DNA from: Rhizobium herbae
GTDB taxonomy: Bacteria > Pseudomonadota > Alphaproteobacteria > Rhizobiales > Rhizobiaceae
Length of the DNA stretch: 64,000 nt
Reading direction: 5' to 3'
Assembly: GCF_017873135.1 (NCBI RefSeq)
Contig: NZ_JAGGJV010000013.1
Span: 1-64,000 of the forward strand
Below, one piece after another: positions 62,888 through 64,000 of this stretch (its first letter is position 1; every line of letters begins with the position of its first letter). The position numbers and the translations under genes were made by a program. The notes beneath the pieces were generated by a model. That model did no database searches, was not told the origin of the DNA, and saw only the letters and a list, made by a program, of their open reading frames with translations.

Positions 62888-63583
62888 TCAGACAGCCATG
62901 TGCCGTTGAACAAGCGCGTCGGAGAGCGTGTCGATGGTGCCGGCCGCGACCACGCCTCCCTTCTCCAGCATTGCGAACCGGTGAGACGCGTGCCGCGCAA
63001 AGGCGACGTTTTGCTCGACAAGGATGATCGTCATGCCGATCTCCCGATTGAGCCGAATGATGATCTTTTCGATGTCCTCGACGATGGATGGCTGGATGCC
63101 TTCGTTGGGTTCATCGAGAAGAAGCACCTTGGGATCGGCGGCAAGCGCCCGGGCGATGGCAAGCTGCTGTTGCTGACCGCCCGAAAGCACGCCGCCCGGT
63201 CGATCGAGGTTGGCCATCAGATAGGGGAAAAGCTCCGGCACCAGCGCTGGAATTTCGCGTTTGCGATCGGCGCGCGCAAAGGCGCCCATCAGGATGTTCT
63301 CGCGGATGGTAAAATCGGGGATGATCTCCCGGCCCTGCGGGACGTAGGCGATGCCCGCCCGGGCCCTCATATGCGTTGGGGACGAGGCGATGTCTTTTCC
63401 TTGCAGGCGCATCTCGCCCGTCATGCGGTCGGTCAATGCCATCAGCGTTTTCAACAGCGTCGTCTTGCCGGTGCCGTTGCGCCCGAGAATACTCGTGACC
63501 TTGCCGGCCGGAATGTCGAGCGTGACGCCGTGCAGGATATGGCTGCGGCCGTAGTAGCTGTGCACGTCTTTCAACGACATCAT
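62888..63583 (-). CDS. urtE: ABC transporter ATP-binding protein, UrtE-type
   Basis: A 231-residue ABC ATPase of the branched-chain amino acid/urea group. Walker A is GRNGTGKTTLLK, the signature motif is LSGGQQQQLAIARAL, Walker B is KVLLLDEPNEGIQPS, and H-loop sequence follows at VEQNVAFARH. The Q-rich signature and the EGIQPS segment are typical of UrtE rather than LivF. It powers uptake together with the UrtD-type ATPase whose stop overlaps its start. With the nitrilase downstream this suggests import of urea or a short-chain amide. The permease and binding-protein genes are outside the window. Confidence 0.88.
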   Translation of the reverse strand: MMSLKDVHSYYGRSHILHGVTLDIPAGKVTSILGRNGTGKTTLLKTLMALTDRMTGEMRLQGKDIASSPTHMRARAGIAYVPQGREIIPDFTIRENILMGAFARADRKREIPALVPELFPYLMANLDRPGGVLSGGQQQQLAIARALAADPKVLLLDEPNEGIQPSIVEDIEKIIIRLNREIGMTIILVEQNVAFARHASHRFAMLEKGGVVAAGTIDTLSDALVQRHMAV

Positions 63584-64000
63584 CAGGATATTCCTTTCGA
63601 ACCGAGATAGGCTTCACGGACTTTCGGATTGCGCTCGATATCTTCGACGCTTCCTTCCGCCAGAACCTCCCCGAGATGGAGAACGGTGATGCGTTCGGCG
63701 ATTTCGCGGACGAACCCCATGTCATGCTCGACAACGAGGATCGTATGGCGACCTTTGAGATTGTTGATGATCTGGGCGGTCTTGCGGGTTTCCGCCTGGG
63801 TCATGCCGGCCGTCGGTTCGTCGAGTAGAACCACCTTGGGATCCTGGACGATGAGCATGCCGAGCTCCAGCCACTGTGTCTGGCCGTGGCTGAGATAGGC
63901 AGCCATCATGCCATGCTCGGCCTCGAGGCCCGTGAGCGCCAGAACGTCGTCCACACGGCTCGCCTCGGCGCGCGAAAAACCGAACCTGAGATTGGCAAGC
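63583..64000 (-). CDS. urtD: ABC transporter ATP-binding protein, UrtD-type (cut by window end)
   Basis: Only the C-terminal 138 or so residues are seen, because the frame is open through the last base. The segment YLSHGQTQWLELGMLI is the signature motif (SHGQ form) typical of UrtD, and VLLDEPTAGMTQAETRKTA is Walker B with the D-loop. The region LVVEHDMGFVREIAERITVL contains the H-loop. It pairs with the UrtE-type ATPase encoded downstream (ATGA-type overlap). Confidence 0.85.
   Translation of the reverse strand, partial: LANLRFGFSRAEASRVDDVLALTGLEAEHGMMAAYLSHGQTQWLELGMLIVQDPKVVLLDEPTAGMTQAETRKTAQIINNLKGRHTILVVEHDMGFVREIAERITVLHLGEVLAEGSVEDIERNPKVREAYLGSKGIS

Overview
The window looks like a chromosomal or large-replicon segment of a member of the Rhizobiaceae (Rhizobium/Agrobacterium/Ensifer group). 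This is inferred from GC-rich coding sequence, a succinoglycan-type exo gene set (ExoY-, ExoF-, ExoK-, ExoT-like and a Wzz/ExoP-type copolymerase), an ExsH-like RTX glycanase, several FadR-type GntR regulators, TRAP and Urt-type importers and degraded rhizobial insertion sequences. I saw no rRNA, tRNA or CRISPR array.

Layout. 1-419: 3' end of a HipA-like kinase gene. 571-3953: minus-strand operon (VOC protein, atypical SDR, ABM monooxygenase, SDR) divergent from a LysR regulator. 4408-8170: secreted RTX protein divergent from a LytS/LytTR-type two-component system. 8171-10330: decayed DNA with Tn3 and IS630 fragments and one small ORF. 10335-12383: Kup potassium transporter and a YciI remnant. 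12487-25785: sugar-acid catabolic island. It holds an IlvD/Edd dehydratase, a beta-hydroxyacid dehydrogenase and an erythronate-dehydrogenase-like epimerase on one strand. A GlcD-like flavoenzyme, GntR regulator, FAH-family (XylX-like) enzyme and TRAP transporter lie on the other. A second GntR/enolase-superfamily dehydratase/EamA exporter operon follows. Two similar palindromes in front of the two arms are good operator candidates. 25786-28280: chimeric pseudogene and fused IS3 remnants. 28287-30809: a chemoreceptor. 30810-31400: IS21 and IS6 scraps.

31724-59750 is an exopolysaccharide locus. One minus-strand block (44867 to 33392) carries a Crp/Fnr regulator, acyltransferase, a small coupled ORF, glycosyltransferase, HldD, a pyruvyl-transferase-like protein, AGE-family isomerase, HldE, heptosyltransferase-like GT9, GmhB and a PfkB kinase. 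The divergent plus-strand block (45083 to 57795) carries an ExoY-like initiating transferase, a polymerase-like membrane protein, a Wzz/ExoP-like copolymerase with a degenerate kinase domain, methyltransferases, glycosyltransferases, a second acyltransferase, flippase and ExoF-like export protein, plus ExoK on the opposite strand. Two GH16 glycanases (one Sec-type, one RTX-type), an ExoX-like small membrane protein and a UDP-galactopyranose-mutase-like flavoprotein complete it. The combination of an ADP-heptose pathway with Wzx/Wzy-type EPS machinery suggests a heptose-containing, pyruvylated and acylated EPS. This is the most interesting system in the window.

59938-64000: an amide/urea-type locus with a UrtDE-like ABC transporter (UrtD cut by the window edge), a tandem nitrilase-superfamily protein whose second half lacks the catalytic cysteine, and an iron-containing alcohol dehydrogenase.
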